Shown here: positions 1 through 10,094 of the stretch, piece by piece
Layout of the letters: each line of letters starts with the position of its first letter
Numbering within the stretch: the first letter of the stretch is position 1
DNA from: Lucinisca nassula
Lineage: Eukaryota; Mollusca; Bivalvia; Lucinida; Lucinidae
Reading direction: 5' to 3'
Assembly: GCA_963580285.1 (NCBI GenBank)
Contig: OY757026.1
Location: 49,947,143 to 50,011,142, forward strand
DNA: 64,000 bases
Notes under the pieces: model-generated
What the model was told of the DNA's origin: nothing
What the model saw: the letters and a program-made list of their open reading frames with translations, nothing else
The model's database searches: none
Position numbers and translations under genes: made by a program

Positions 1-115
1 TACGAGTAGTACCCATGACCTATGTCTTACAACAGAAAAAAGCAAAATAACTTATACCCCTGCAAACCCCAGTTTTCTCAAAATAAAGTGAGGTTTAGAG
101 AGTTTTAATTTCACG
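1..115 (+). repeat. Right half of a GAACCGCC-type fold-back repeat
   Basis: The stretch begins inside a known local repeat: the order 'tacccatgacctatgtctta', a short A-rich spacer, then 'ccccagttttctc' is the same as downstream of the hairpins at 14252-14297, 17531-17597 and 28570-28635. The left arm of the hairpin would lie before the window. No coding content. Confidence 0.6.
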
Positions 116-241
116 GACTTGTTAACATGAAGAAAGGTGTTAGAGATATTGTGTTGCCAAGATTATATTCTCAGGGATGATAACTAAAATACCATGACAC
201 CCGGAGTTATGGTTCTTGCTCATAACACGTCTTTTTCCCTC

Positions 242-543
242 AGGTTTTCTTTGTTTGAATTAGTGTTTTACGTCCCCATCAACACTATTTAGGTTATTTT
301 GGAGAGGTGGCTTCAGTTTTGTGGGACTTTAACCCAACATTGATATGAAATGACATCTCAAGCCCTGCCGCCTGAACAAGCCAGAATGGTTAATATATAG
401 GTGGCGTTCCGATTTACAACACTTCGCGTAGTCAGGCTTAGATCCTCTTAGCGGTTTACCAGTAGTCCTGTGCGGTCGGTTTCAGCTATGCGTGCAAGCA
501 TGATGAACCCAATCTATTTCTCCAAGCCCCGATGGGCGGGGCG
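242..543 (-). repeat. SINE-A copy, near full length, diverged
   Basis: Shares with about fifteen other copies the blocks ACGTCCCC.TCAACACT, GTGGGACTTT.ACCC, GAAATGACATCTCAAGCCCTG and, at the far end, the GCCCCGATGGGCGGGG box. Read on the minus strand it ends in the CGTNAAAC tail shared by all SINE families here. It is more diverged than most copies (for example 'gaacaagccagaatgg' in place of the usual 'caatgaaaccaatagg'). Confidence 0.75.
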
Positions 544-554
544 TAAATCTTCAC

Positions 555-833
555 CTCGTGTTGGTTGGTTGATTTGAGGTTTAACGTCCCCGTCAACACT
601 GTAAAGGTCATTTTGGAGACGTCGCTTCCAATTTTGTTGGACTTTTACCCAACACTGAGATGAAATGACATCTCTAGCCATGTCGCCCAATGAAACCAAA
701 AAGGTTTATTAGCATGGACGGTCCGCCTCGCACCGCGGTTCCTGGACAGGCTTAGATCCTCTAAGCGGTTTACTAGTACTAGTGTGTGGGCCGGATTCCG
801 CTCTGCGTGGAAGCATCGTGACTAAAAAATGAA
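555..833 (-). repeat. SINE-A copy, 5' truncated
   Basis: Starts with GGTTGGTTGATTTGAGGTTTAACG, the reverse complement of the SINE-A 3' tail (shown here split: GGTTGGTTGA / TTTGAGGTTTAACG). All central blocks are present. It stops at 'tctgcgtggaagcatcgtga', short of the GGGCGGGG box, so the 5' end is missing. It lies head-to-tail with the copy at 242-543. Confidence 0.8.
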
Positions 834-1500
834 GCACCCGATCAAACAACATATTTTGCGGCATCGAAACTGTTAGTCTATGGTCTAAATTTGATATGCC
901 AGGCTAATACGGGTTAATCGGCGTCTGACCTGGGTTTGCACTGTTTGCCAGTCCTGAAAGAAACGCTTAGCTTACGACGTTAACGCGGCGTCTGACCTGG
1001 GTCTGTGCCATTTGCCTTAGCCATAAAGTAGAAGCGAAAGGCTAACGCTGGTTAAGCAATGCCTGATCTCGGTCTACATTGTTTGCCTAAGCCTTGAAAT
1101 GGTTATACTACTCGCCTCATTGACCAGGGTTAGTTGGTTCCATCTCGGGCTTCTCCAGACTTGCGGATATTAAACCGAGATCCCGTATCATTATGACCTT
1201 AGATGTTGTTAGGACGTATTTCTCAAAGACATACACAACCCATACAAGCTAAGTGTCTCTTAGGACATAGGAGTAGACGTAGCTCAGATGTTCCTCAACC
1301 CAATTAAGCGCAGCATATCTGTTTAATGACAAAGGCAAACAGTGCAGACCAGATTATGCCCCGTATTTTTACATTGGCAATGGGAAAGAACTGTGTCTAT
1401 TATGCAACAAATCACGGTGCGGAAAAGCGGGCCGAGTGAAATCATTAAAATCTGCAAATTTGTGATTCGTAGACGGTGTAACGTCACTGTCTAGCACCGA
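834..1500. other. No gene; degenerate hairpin arms and a SINE-B scrap
   Basis: I see no coding signal. Three single arms of the GCAAACAGTG fold-back family occur at about 925-955, 1005-1020 and 1335-1360 (CTGACCTGGGTTTGCACTG, CTGACCTGGGTCTG, GGCAAACAGTGCAGACCAG). At 1147-1216 lies a decayed SINE-B centre (cttctccagact, aaaccgagatcccgt, atgaccttag, ttaggacgta). Confidence 0.5.
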
Positions 1501-1539
1501 CAACGTTTCAAAAGGACATAAATGCATGTGCTACAGTCG

Positions 1540-2135
1540 ATTTCTTTTAACAATGAAAATGTTTGAGAATTTGAAGGAAACAACAACATTATCTAAGAGT
1601 TTCAGCGTGCTAGAATCGAAATAACTCAGCTCTAGCCGATGATTTGTTGGGTAATAAATCACAGTTTGTCGGTCAGTTGTAAGTAGACAAATCACACGCG
1701 CTACGCGCTCGTGATACGGACCTCCAAACTGTGATTTATTACTCAACAAATCACAGCTAGAGCTTATCTATCACTAGTCGCTTATACAGCCAATGGTTAA
1801 ATCCTGTGATATATTGCGTGATAAATCACTGGGCGAAAAAGCGTGACGTGAAGAACCGCCGTTTTATGAAATTTTGCGACGTTATCGATCCTTTCCTTGA
1901 CGTTAGACCGTGTAACGTCTTTTTCAGTACGTTACACATGCGTTACAGTCAAACATGTCGGCGGGATTTCTTCAAACAGTGGCGGAATGTTGAGAGAATA
2001 TGAAGGAAACAACAGCATTTTAGTAGACTTTGAGTGTGTTATCAGCTCTATTGTTACGTGCTCGTGATGTGATCTACCATACAACGGACCTCCAAACAGT
2101 GATATATTGCTCAACAAACCACCGCTAGAGCTAGT
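1540..2135. repeat. Two diverged copies of a repeat with AAATCAC inverted arms
   Basis: The block 'gaaggaaacaacaacatt ... cggacctccaaactgtgat ... actcaacaaatcac ... gctagagc' at 1560-1775 is matched by 'gaaggaaacaacagcatt ... cggacctccaaacagtgat ... gctcaacaaaccac ... gctagagc' at 2002-2135. Within the first copy TGATTTGTTGGGTAATAAAT (1643-1662) and ATTTATTACTCAACAAATCA (1734-1753) face each other, giving a stem of about 20 bp. A third, inverted copy is at 39131-39440. Probably a non-autonomous DNA element; no coding content. Confidence 0.55.
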
Positions 2136-2842
2136 TTATTCAATCTTAAACCAAATTAGCACATCACCTCTATTTAAGGCCAAATGGATACAGCGCAGAT
2201 CCTCGCAGACCCGGCTCAGATGTCGGTTAACCCATTTAACCCAACATCTAAAATAAAGGACACTAGGAAACATTGCAGACCCAGATCAGATGCCCATTAA
2301 TTCATATCATACCAAACTCTCTATGTATGGACACTACGAAAACAGTGCAGGCCTAGATCAGACGCTCCTTGGCCAATATTCGCCATAGGCACAGGAAAAA
2401 GGTGCTACACTACAGAGGCTCTAGGCGTATATGGGTTAAACCGATGCACAGTTTACGTATCTCCTATAACAGAGACAGACTTTCGGATGAGTCTTTATAC
2501 CGAGGTCCCGTCTCCGTATGACCTTAGTTGTTGGTGGGACAGTATAGGAATATCTGATCGTAATGTGCACAAGCAAGCGTAGATTGCAGTGTGAGGTTAC
2601 GAGACCTCCATCAAATGCGGGTCGTTTAGGGTAAGAAATCACGATTTTTGGATGCCAAAATGACAGTTGATAATTGTTTTTACTTTGATTTTTTTTCCAC
2701 TATTAAAGGTCAAGAATACGTAAATAAATGGTACAAGTATTTAAGAACGTTGCGAAAGACACGTCTGACACTGCAGCGCCACTTTCAAAATGGCGGCGTC
2801 AATCGCCGTCCGTCAATATAAACTTAAATATAGGTATAACTT
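2136..2842. other. No gene; one decayed SINE-B piece
   Basis: Unassigned sequence apart from 2481-2543, where 'actttcggatgagtcttta', 'ccgaggtcccgtctccgta' and 'gttggtgggac' mark the 3' half of a SINE-B on the plus strand. Partial fold-back arms (agatcagatgcccatt, agatcagacgctcctt) are at about 2282 and 2352. Confidence 0.45.
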
Positions 2843-3110
2843 TGTTTGTTTGATTTGAGGTTTAACGTTCCCGTCAACACTGTATAGGTCACTTTGAAGA
2901 CTTCGCTTCCAATTTTGTGGGACTTTTACCCGACATTGAGATGAAATGACTTCTCAAGCCCTGTCGTTCAATGAAACCGACTCGCATTGCTTTGCCTGGG
3001 CAGGCTTAGAACCTCTAATCGGTTTACCAGTACTTGTGTAGGGCCTGTTTCAGCTCTGCGTGGAAACATCATGCAGCTCATCTATTTCCTGAAGCCCCGA
3101 TGGGCGGGGG
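2843..3110 (-). repeat. SINE-A copy
   Basis: Begins TTTGTTTGATTTGAGG then TTTAACGTTCCCGTCAACAC and ends at the GCCCCGATGGGCGGGGGCC box. All central blocks are present. Almost complete and only modestly diverged. Confidence 0.85.
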
Positions 3111-3197
3111 CCCTGGCCTTGAGATATAATGGTGATGAGAGGAGGATATCTTGGCAGTCTTCTCTAAGTTAACAGAAACCCTAAAACTGGTAACCTG

Positions 3198-3254
3198 GCA
3201 AACAGTGCAGGTCCAGATCAGAACGCGGCATCTGAACGGGGCCTACACTGTTTA
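3198..3254. repeat. GCAAACAGTG fold-back element
   Basis: GCAAACAGTGCAGGTCCAG is followed within 57 bases by its imperfect reverse complement ending CCTACACTGTTTAC. It has the same arms as the hairpins at 17075, 18345, 18510, 23265, 23385, 30175, 33739 and 33955. The loop is GC-rich (aacgcggca). Confidence 0.7.
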
Positions 3255-3939
3255 CAAAAAGCTCAGCCATCTTCCAAATAAATGTTGAAGAAAACACAAC
3301 CTCCCCTAAATTTGGAATGGACTCCTGCTATATATAAGGAGGAATATTCCATTTGCTACAAAAAGGGTTAAGGTTAAAGGAATACTGTGAGTACTCATTT
3401 AGGCGAATCTGGTGATTACACGCAACATACCTTTTTAGACAAAATGAACTATTCTTTATATATGGACAACCTGACGGAAGCTATAGGATTAATTCTCTAG
3501 GGTTTAAGAACGAGTTCGAATTATCCGTGGTAAACCCGCCATCCCTCTTCGAGACATTTCAGATTCACTGTATATAGCCTAAAATCAGCCTGTTGCCAAG
3601 GTTTCTTCACATATTGTTTGTACGAGCCACATATCTTTTACTGCGCTGTTATGTTCAGTTCGTCTAATGCCTTATACACTACGTATGAGTAAAACCAGGC
3701 GATTTTTTCTGGTTTTAAGACCCATTGGTTTTCGAGCAGACCGTTAATTAACGGTGGGCGACAACTGGAGTACCTGAAAAATGTATAACCTTTACTTTGC
3801 GTCACACATGCAAGGTGATTAAGAGTCAAAGCTTTTACCCACTAGACCATGAAGCCCCCAAAAAGGCAGTATACACTGTTTTATTATTGACAAAACGCAA
3901 TAAGAGTGCAGGATAACCAAATACTTGCTAGTAATTTTG
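3255..3939. other. No gene recognised
   Basis: No extended reading frame with coding character, no clear repeat family, no RNA gene. The short open frames here have no recognisable motif. Confidence 0.5.
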
Positions 3940-4222
3940 TTCGTTCGTTTGTTTGTTTGTCTGATGTTTAACGTCCCGACCAACACTATATAGGTCATAT
4001 TTGGGACGTTGCTACCTTAACCCGACATAGAGATATAATGTAATCTCAAGCCCTGCCGCCCCGCCCAATGAGACCAATAGGGTTAATATGCACGGATGGT
4101 TCGACTCGCACCACTTGACATGTGCAAGCTCAGACCCTCTAAGCGGCTTACCAGTGGTTTCAGCCTTGCATGGAAACATCATGCAGCCCAATCTATTCTG
4201 CCAACCCTGATGGGCGGGGTCC
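3940..4222 (-). repeat. SINE-A copy
   Basis: Starts with (TTTG)n, the reverse of the A-rich tail, then TCTGATGTTTAACGTCCCG, and ends with 'ctgatgggcggggtccga'. A few internal bases are missing after 'gggacgttgctacc'. A SINE-D copy on the same strand follows directly. Confidence 0.8.
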
Positions 4223-4400
4223 GAGTTTTTGTTCGGCAGTTTGTGTGAAGTTTAACGGCCTTGTCAACACCATTGAGACAACGCCGAGCAGGCCATCTTA
4301 CCTTGGGCAGACATGCACATCAGTGGTTGACCAGTACAGTGCACATTCATTCGACAGAAACAGAGGGAAAAGCCGCAGAAAAATCAAAGCAAAACAACAC
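4223..4400 (-). repeat. SINE-D copy, diverged
   Basis: GTTTAACGGCCTTGTCAACACC, GAGCAGGCCATCTTACC, ACCAGTACAGTGCACATTC and CAGAAACAGA match in order the copies at 9562-9735 and 23950-24135. The GAGCCGGTCAGTTTACC box is altered to GAGCAGGCCATCTTACC. Confidence 0.6.
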
Positions 4401-4626
4401 AAAACAAAAAACAAGAGGCCCATGAGGTCCTGGTCGCTCGCCTGAGCCCTGTGCAAATTGGAAGTACTCAATCACCTGATGCTATAAACCAAGTTTCAAG
4501 ACAATCAGTCAAGTGATTCCGGAGATGAAGATTTTTTAAGGTTTTCACCATAACAGGGCATGGCGGACTGGTACCTTTTCAACCCTTTTCACGCACATCT
4601 TCTCTTTTTCATTCCTTTTCTGTGTA

Positions 4627-4787
4627 GAAGCCTCCATGGTGCAGTGATTACGCTACTCGCCATGTACACCAGGGATCGCAGGATCGATCCCGGGCTTCTC
4701 CAGCCTTTCGGATGAGTCTTTAAACCGAGGTCCCGTCTCCATATGACCTTAGCTGTTGGTGGGACGTAAAACTAAAACTCACTCACT
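4627..4787 (+). repeat. SINE-B, full length, with target duplication
   Basis: A tRNA-like head (A-box-like TGGTGCAGTGATTACGC; B-box-like GATCGATCC) is followed by a body ending GGGACGTAAAACTAAAACTC and a (CACT)n tail. It is flanked by CCTTTTCTGTGTA on the left (4614-4626) and CCTTTTCTTTGTA on the right (4788-4800), a 13 bp target duplication with one mismatch, inside a satellite monomer. Confidence 0.85.
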
Positions 4788-5200
4788 CCTTTTCTTTGTA
4801 TTTCTTTATGTCCACTTTTTTCACGGATGTCCACTTTTTGCACGGATTGTTGCCTTATCTATTATTCTTTCACGTCAGTGTACATATTTCTTCGTGGTTA
4901 TCCTTATCACGCGCACCTTCTTCTTTCTCGGACTGGTACCTTTTCAACCATTATCACGCACATCTTCCTTTTTCATTCTTTCATTTTGCATTTCTTTATG
5001 TCCACTTTTTTCACGGATGTCCACTTTTTTCACGGATTGTTGCCTCATCTGTTTTTCATTCACGTCAGTGTACATTTTTCTTCTTGATTATTCTTATTAC
5101 GCACATCTTCTTCTTCCGCAGACAGGTACCTTTTCAACCCTTTTCACGCACATCTTTTTTTTCATTCCTTTTCTTTGTGTTTCTTTATGTCCACTTTTTT

Positions 5201-5294
5201 CTCCAGCCTTTCGGATGAGTCTTTAAACCAAGGTCCCGTCTCCGTAACACATTGGCTGCTGGTGGGACGTAAAACTAAAACTCACTCACTCACT
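5201..5294 (+). repeat. SINE-B, 5' truncated, in the satellite
   Basis: Begins inside the body (CTCCAGCCTTTCGGATGAG) and ends in ACTCACTCACTCACT. The satellite sequence at 5167-5200 is repeated at 5295-5328 with two differences, a long target duplication. Its 3' junction lies at the same CCTTTTCTTTG position as the other SINE-B copies in the array. Confidence 0.75.
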
Positions 5295-5602
5295 CCTTTT
5301 CTTTGTATTTCTTTATGTCCACTTTTTCACGGGTGTCCACTTTTTTCACGGATTGTTATTTTTCTTTCACGTCAATGTACATTTTTCTTCGTGATTATCC
5401 TTATCACGCGCATCTTCTTCTTTCTCGGGTTGGTACCTTTTCGTCCCTTTTCAGGCACATCTTCTTTATTCATTCCTTTATTTTGCCTTTCTTTATGTCC
5501 ACTTTTTTCACGGATGTCCACTTTTTTTCACGGATTTTTGCCTTATCTATTTATCTTTCACGTCAGTGTACATTTTTCTTCGTGATTATCCTTTTCACGA
5601 AC

Positions 5603-5827
5603 GGGCCTCCGTGGCCTAGTGGTTAAGAGCGTTGACTCTTGATCATTAGGTCTCTCACCGCTGTGGTTCGAGCCTCGCTCGGATCATATGTGAGACGCCA
5701 AGTTCTGCAACAGAAGGTCAGGTGGTTTTTCTCCGGGTACTCCGGTTTTCGCCCACCTCTAATTAACGATCGGCTCGATATGAGTGAAATAATCTTGAAA
5801 GGGCCGTAAAACCAAAAACAAAAACAA
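5603..5827 (+). repeat. SINE-C, full length, with target duplication
   Basis: The tRNA-like head has CGTGGCCTAGTGGTTAAGAG as A-box region and GTGGTTCGAGCCTC as B-box region. The body includes CAAGTTCTGCAACAGAAGG and ends GGGCCGTAAAACCAAAAAC. Flanks are TCCTTTTCACGAAC (5589-5602) and TCCTTTTCACGCAC (5828-5841). Other copies are at 13936-14162 (minus) and 49465-49660 (plus). The head is SINE-type, not a functional tRNA: I see no paired acceptor stem. Confidence 0.85.
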
Positions 5828-6862
5828 TCCTTTTCACGCACATTTTCTTCTTTCACGGAAAGGTACCTCTTCAACCCTTTTCACGCACATCTTCTTTTTT
5901 CATTCCTTTTCTTTGTATTTCTTTATGTCCACTTTTTTCACGGATGTCCACTTTTTCACGGTTTGGTGCCCTGTCTATTTTGCTTTCACGTCAGTGTACA
6001 TTTTTCTTTGGGATTATCCTTTCCACGCACATCTTCTGCTTTCACGGACTGGTACTTTTTCAACACTTTTCACGCACATCCATCTTTTTTCATTCCTTTA
6101 TTTTGCATATCTTTATGTCCAATTTTTTCACGGATGTCCACTTTTTTCACGGATTGTTGCCTTATCTGTTTTTCTTTCACGTCAGTGTACATTTTTCTTC
6201 GTGATTATCCTTTTCACGCACATCTTCTGCTTTCACAGACAGGTACCTTTTCAACCCTTTTATCGCACCTTTTCTTTTTCATTCCTTTCCTTTGTATTTC
6301 TTTATGTCCACTTTTTTCACGGATGTCCACTTTTTTAACGGATTGTTGCCTTATCAATTTTTCTTTCACGTCGGTGTTCATTTTTCTTCGTGATTATCCT
6401 TTTCACGCACATCTTCTGCTTTCACGTACAGGTACCTTTTCAACCCTTTTCACGCACATTTTTTTTTTCATTCCTTTGTATTTCTTTATGTCCACTTTTT
6501 TCACGGATGTCCACCTTTTTCACGGATTGTTGCCTTATCTATTTCTCTTTCACGTCAGTGTACATTTTTCTTCGTGATTATCCTTTTCACGCACATCTTC
6601 TGCTTTCACGGACAGGTACCTTTTCAACACTTTTCACGCACCTATCTTTTTTCATTCCTTTCCTTTGTATTTCTTTATGTCCACTTTTTTCACGGATGTC
6701 CACTTTTTTTCACGGATTGTTGCCTCATCTGTTTTTCTTTCACGTCAGTGTACATTTTTCTTCGTGATTATCCTTTTCACGCACATTTTCTGCTTTCACG
6801 GACTGGTACCTTTTCAACCCTTTTCACGCACATCTTCTTTTTTTTCATTCATTTTCATTGTA

Positions 6863-7023
6863 GAAGGCTCCGTGGTGCAGTGGTTACGCTACTCGCCTTG
6901 TAAACCAGGGATCGCAGGCTCGATCCCGGGCTTCTCCAGACTTTCGAATGAGTCTTTAAACCGAGGTCCCGTCTACGTATCACCTTAGCTGTTGGTGGGA
7001 CGTAAAACTAAAACTCACTCACC
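6863..7023 (+). repeat. SINE-B, full length, in the satellite
   Basis: Same head (GGTGCAGTGGTTACGC; CAGGCTCGATCCCGGG) and body as the copy at 4627. Left flank CATTTTCATTGTA, right flank CGCTTTTCTTTGTA, an imperfect duplication at the same phase of the satellite monomer. Confidence 0.8.
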
Positions 7024-7554
7024 GCTTTTCTTTGTATTTCTTATGTCCACTTTTTTCACGGATGTCCACTTTTTTCACGGATTTTTGCCTTATCAATTTT
7101 TCTGTCACGTCAGTGTACATTTTTCTTCGTGATCATCCTTATCAGGAGCATCTTCTTCTTACACGGACAGGTACCTTTTCAACCCTTTTCACGCACATCT
7201 TTTTTCTTCATTCCTTTTCTTTGTATTTATTTATGTCCACTTTTTTCACGGATGTCCACTTTTTTCACGGATTATTGCCTTATCTATTTTTCTTTCACGT
7301 CAGTGTACATTTTTCTTTGTGATTATCCTTATCACGCACATCTTCTTCTTTCACGGACAGGTACCTTTTCAACCATTTTCACGCACATCTTTTTTCATTC
7401 CTTTTCTTTGTATTTCTTTATGTCCACTTTTTTCACGGCTGTCCACTTTTTTCACGGATTGGTGCCTTATCTATTTTTCTTTCACGTCAGTAATTTTTTT
7501 CAACCTTTTCACGCACATCTTTTTTAATTTTTTAATTCATTCCTTTTCTTTGTA

Positions 7555-7656
7555 GATCCCGGGCTTCTCCAGTCTTTCGGATGAGTCTTTAAACCGAGGT
7601 CCCGTCTCCGTATGACCTTAGCTGTTGGTGGAACGTAAAACTAAAACTAACTCACT
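7555..7656 (+). repeat. SINE-B, 5' truncated at the B box, in the satellite
   Basis: Begins GATCCCGGGCTTCTCCAG, so the A box is lost, and ends AAACTAAAACTAACTCACT. The exact 13 bp CCTTTTCTTTGTA flanks it on both sides (7542-7554 and 7657-7669). Confidence 0.85.
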
Positions 7657-9262
7657 CCTTTTCTTTGTATTTCCTTATGTCCACTATTTTCACGGATGTC
7701 CACTTTTTTCACGGATTTTTGCCCCATCTATTTTTCTTTCACGTCAGTGTACATTTTTCTTCATGTTATCCTTATCACGCGCATCTTCTTCTTTCTCAGG
7801 TTGGTACCTTTTCAACCCTTTTCACGCACATCTTTTTTAATTCCTATATTTTGCATTTCTTTATGTCCACTTTTTTCACGGATGTCCACTTTTTTCACGG
7901 ATTGTTGCCTTACACATTTTTCTTCTTAATTATCCTTATCACGCACATTTTCTTCTTCCACGGAAAGGTACCTCTTCAACTCTTGTGACGCACATCTTCT
8001 TTTTTCATTCCTTTTCTTTGTATTTCTTTATGTCCACTTTTTTCACAGATGTCCACTTTTTTCACGGATTGGTGCCTTATCTATTTTTCTTTCAAGTCAG
8101 TGTACATTTTTCTTTGGGATTATCCTTTTCACGCACATCTTCTGCTTTCACGGACTGGTACTTTTTCAACCCTTTTCACGCACATCCATCTTTTTTCATT
8201 CCTTTATTTTGCATTTCTTTATGTCCACTTTTTTCACGGATGGCCACTTTTTTTCACGGATTATTACCTTACCTATTTTTCTTTCACGTCGGTGTACATT
8301 TTTCTTCGTGATTAATAACTGATTTTCCTTATCACGCGCATCTTCTTCTTGAACGGACAGGTACCTTTTCAACCCTTTTCACGCACATCTTCTTTTTTCA
8401 TTCCTTTTCATTGTATTTCTTTATGTCAACTTTTTTCACGGATGTCCACTTTTTTCACGGATTATTGCCTTATCTATTTTTCTGTCACGTCAGTGAACAT
8501 TTATCTTCGTGATTAACCTTTTCACGCACATCTTCTTCTTTCGCGGACTGGTACCTTTTCAACCCTTTTCACGCACATCTTCTTTTTTCATTCCTTTTCT
8601 TTGTATTTCTTTATGTCCACTTTTTTTCACGCATGTCCACTTTTTTCACGGATTGTTGTCTTTTCTGCTTTTCTTTCACGTCAGTGTACATTTTTCTTCG
8701 GGATTATCCTTTTCACGCGCCTCTCCTGCTTTCTCGGACTGGTACCTTTTCAACCCTTTTCACGCACATCTTCTTTATTCATTCCTATATTTTGCAATTC
8801 TTTATGTCCACTTTTTTCACGCATGTCTACTTTTTTCACGGTTTGTTGCCTTATCTCTTTTTCTTTCACGTCAGTCTACATTTTTCTTCGTGATTATCCT
8901 TATCACGCGCACCTTCTTCTTTCTCGGACTGGTACCTTTTCAACCCTTTTCACGCACATCTTCTTTTTTCATTCCTTTATTTTGCATTCTTTATGTCAAC
9001 TTTTTTCACGGATGTCCACTTTTTTCACGTATTGGTGCCTTATCTATTTTTCTTTCTTGTCAGTGTACATTTTTCTTCAGGATTATCCTTTTTACGCACA
9101 TCTTCTGCTTTCACGGACTGGTACCTTTTCAACCCTTTTCACGCACATCCGTCTTTTTTCATTCCTTTATTTTGCATTTCTTTATGTCCACTTTTTTCAC
9201 GCATGTCCACTTTTTTCACGGATTGATGCCTTATCTACTTTTTACACGTCTATCTCCTTTTC

Positions 9263-9528
9263 CACGCAGGCTGCAAATTTAGGGTTTCTCAAATGTACTG
9301 ATCAATAGCTCGTCTACATAACTCAGAGTGAGGATGTTTCGTTATACTTCAGCATATGCAGGATCATCTCGTTGTTAATGTTACTTTTAAGATGCATCGA
9401 TACTTTTTTTTTTCTGGCACCTTTACACAATTTTCGAGGTAACAAAATCAGAATTCCTCTCCCAGATGGATTAGAGAAATACTCAGAGAAGTGTAATACT
9501 AAACTAAACAGAGGGAGAGGTAGAGGTT

Positions 9529-9559
<31 letters not shown>

Positions 9560-9561
9560 CA
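9263..9561. other. No gene; (TAA)n microsatellite at 9528-9551
   Basis: Plain sequence after the satellite. The only structure is a run of eight TAA units ending in an A-rich tract, which directly precedes the SINE-D copy at 9562. Confidence 0.6.
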
Positions 9562-9735
9562 TTTTTTTTTCTTTGTTTGTAGTGGAGTTTAACTGCCCAG
9601 TCAACACCATTCAGGTCATTTTGAGCCGGTCAGTTTACCTATCCACACTTTTTCTTGACAGGCTTATACGTTAGCAGTTAACCAGCACACTGCACATTTT
9701 TACGCCAGAAATTGACAACTGCTGTTCAAGAGCAA
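9562..9735 (-). repeat. SINE-D copy
   Basis: TTTGTTTGTAGTGGAGTTTA, CTGCCCAGTCAACACC, GAGCCGGTCAGTTTACC, GACAGGCTTATACGTTAGC, ACTGCACATTTTTACG and AATTGACAACTGC follow the order of the copy at 55412-55790 read in reverse. The tRNA-like head is missing. Confidence 0.8.
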
Positions 9736-10094
9736 AATGTCAGTAACAGTCACAGAGGTGAAACTTTCATTGCATGGTATATCATATACTTCCCAGCTAT
9801 TACGCAATAGCCGGCCAATATGGGGCTGAGAGCGAATCGACGTTGATACGTCGTATCGCTGTCGACCCGACGTTGGTCCGATGTTTTTGGCAGGCTGGGC
9901 AATAGTTCATTCAAGGAGGATTGAAAATGTGACTATTGATTTGTTTATCGTGTAAGCCCCGCCTTAAACAATCGGTTAACGCCCACTTAGCAACGCGCAT
10001 GCGCAGTGGCGGAAATGTCGCATTTTTTCACGGTCCACTTTTTTTACGTTACACCGGTACCAGACTATGAGTGATATCAGGTCAATGGCACAGG
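9736..10094. other. No gene recognised
   Basis: Contains a satellite scrap at 10017-10045 and nothing else that I can assign. 'gcgcatgcgc' at about 9994 is a short palindrome. Confidence 0.4.

Larger units (their letters stand above)
4568..9262 (+). repeat. Pyrimidine-rich satellite, about 22 monomers of about 190 bp
   Basis: The string TTTCTTTATGTCCAC recurs at about 4801, 4991, 5180, 5308, 5488, 5918, 6108, 6298, 6481, 6670, 7227, 7412, 7671 and on to 9178, mostly 183-190 bp apart when no insertion lies between. Each monomer holds two tandem TGTCCACTTTTTTCACGGA units, a TTTCACGTCAGTGTACATTT block, two TTTTCACGCACATCTTC units and a GGTACC site, so the monomer itself arose by internal duplication. 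The strand is strongly T/C-biased and nearly free of stop codons, so all three plus frames stay open for long runs rich in F, S, H and L; I read these as by-products of base composition, not genes. A short stray piece of the same sequence (ttttttcacggtccacttttt, split) lies at 10022-10045. Confidence 0.9.

Noticed and set aside
5603..5690. tRNA gene on the strength of clear A and B boxes (also at 16037-15970, 21296-21350, 46060-46130, 55419-55490)
   Set aside because: Acceptor stems do not pair and each is joined to a SINE body with a tail and, in several cases, a target duplication.
4756..9308. Many overlapping long plus-strand open frames (up to 257 codons) in three frames
   Set aside because: They repeat with the satellite monomer, exist in all three frames at once, and result from a T/C-rich strand nearly free of stops. 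No start context, domain or codon bias.
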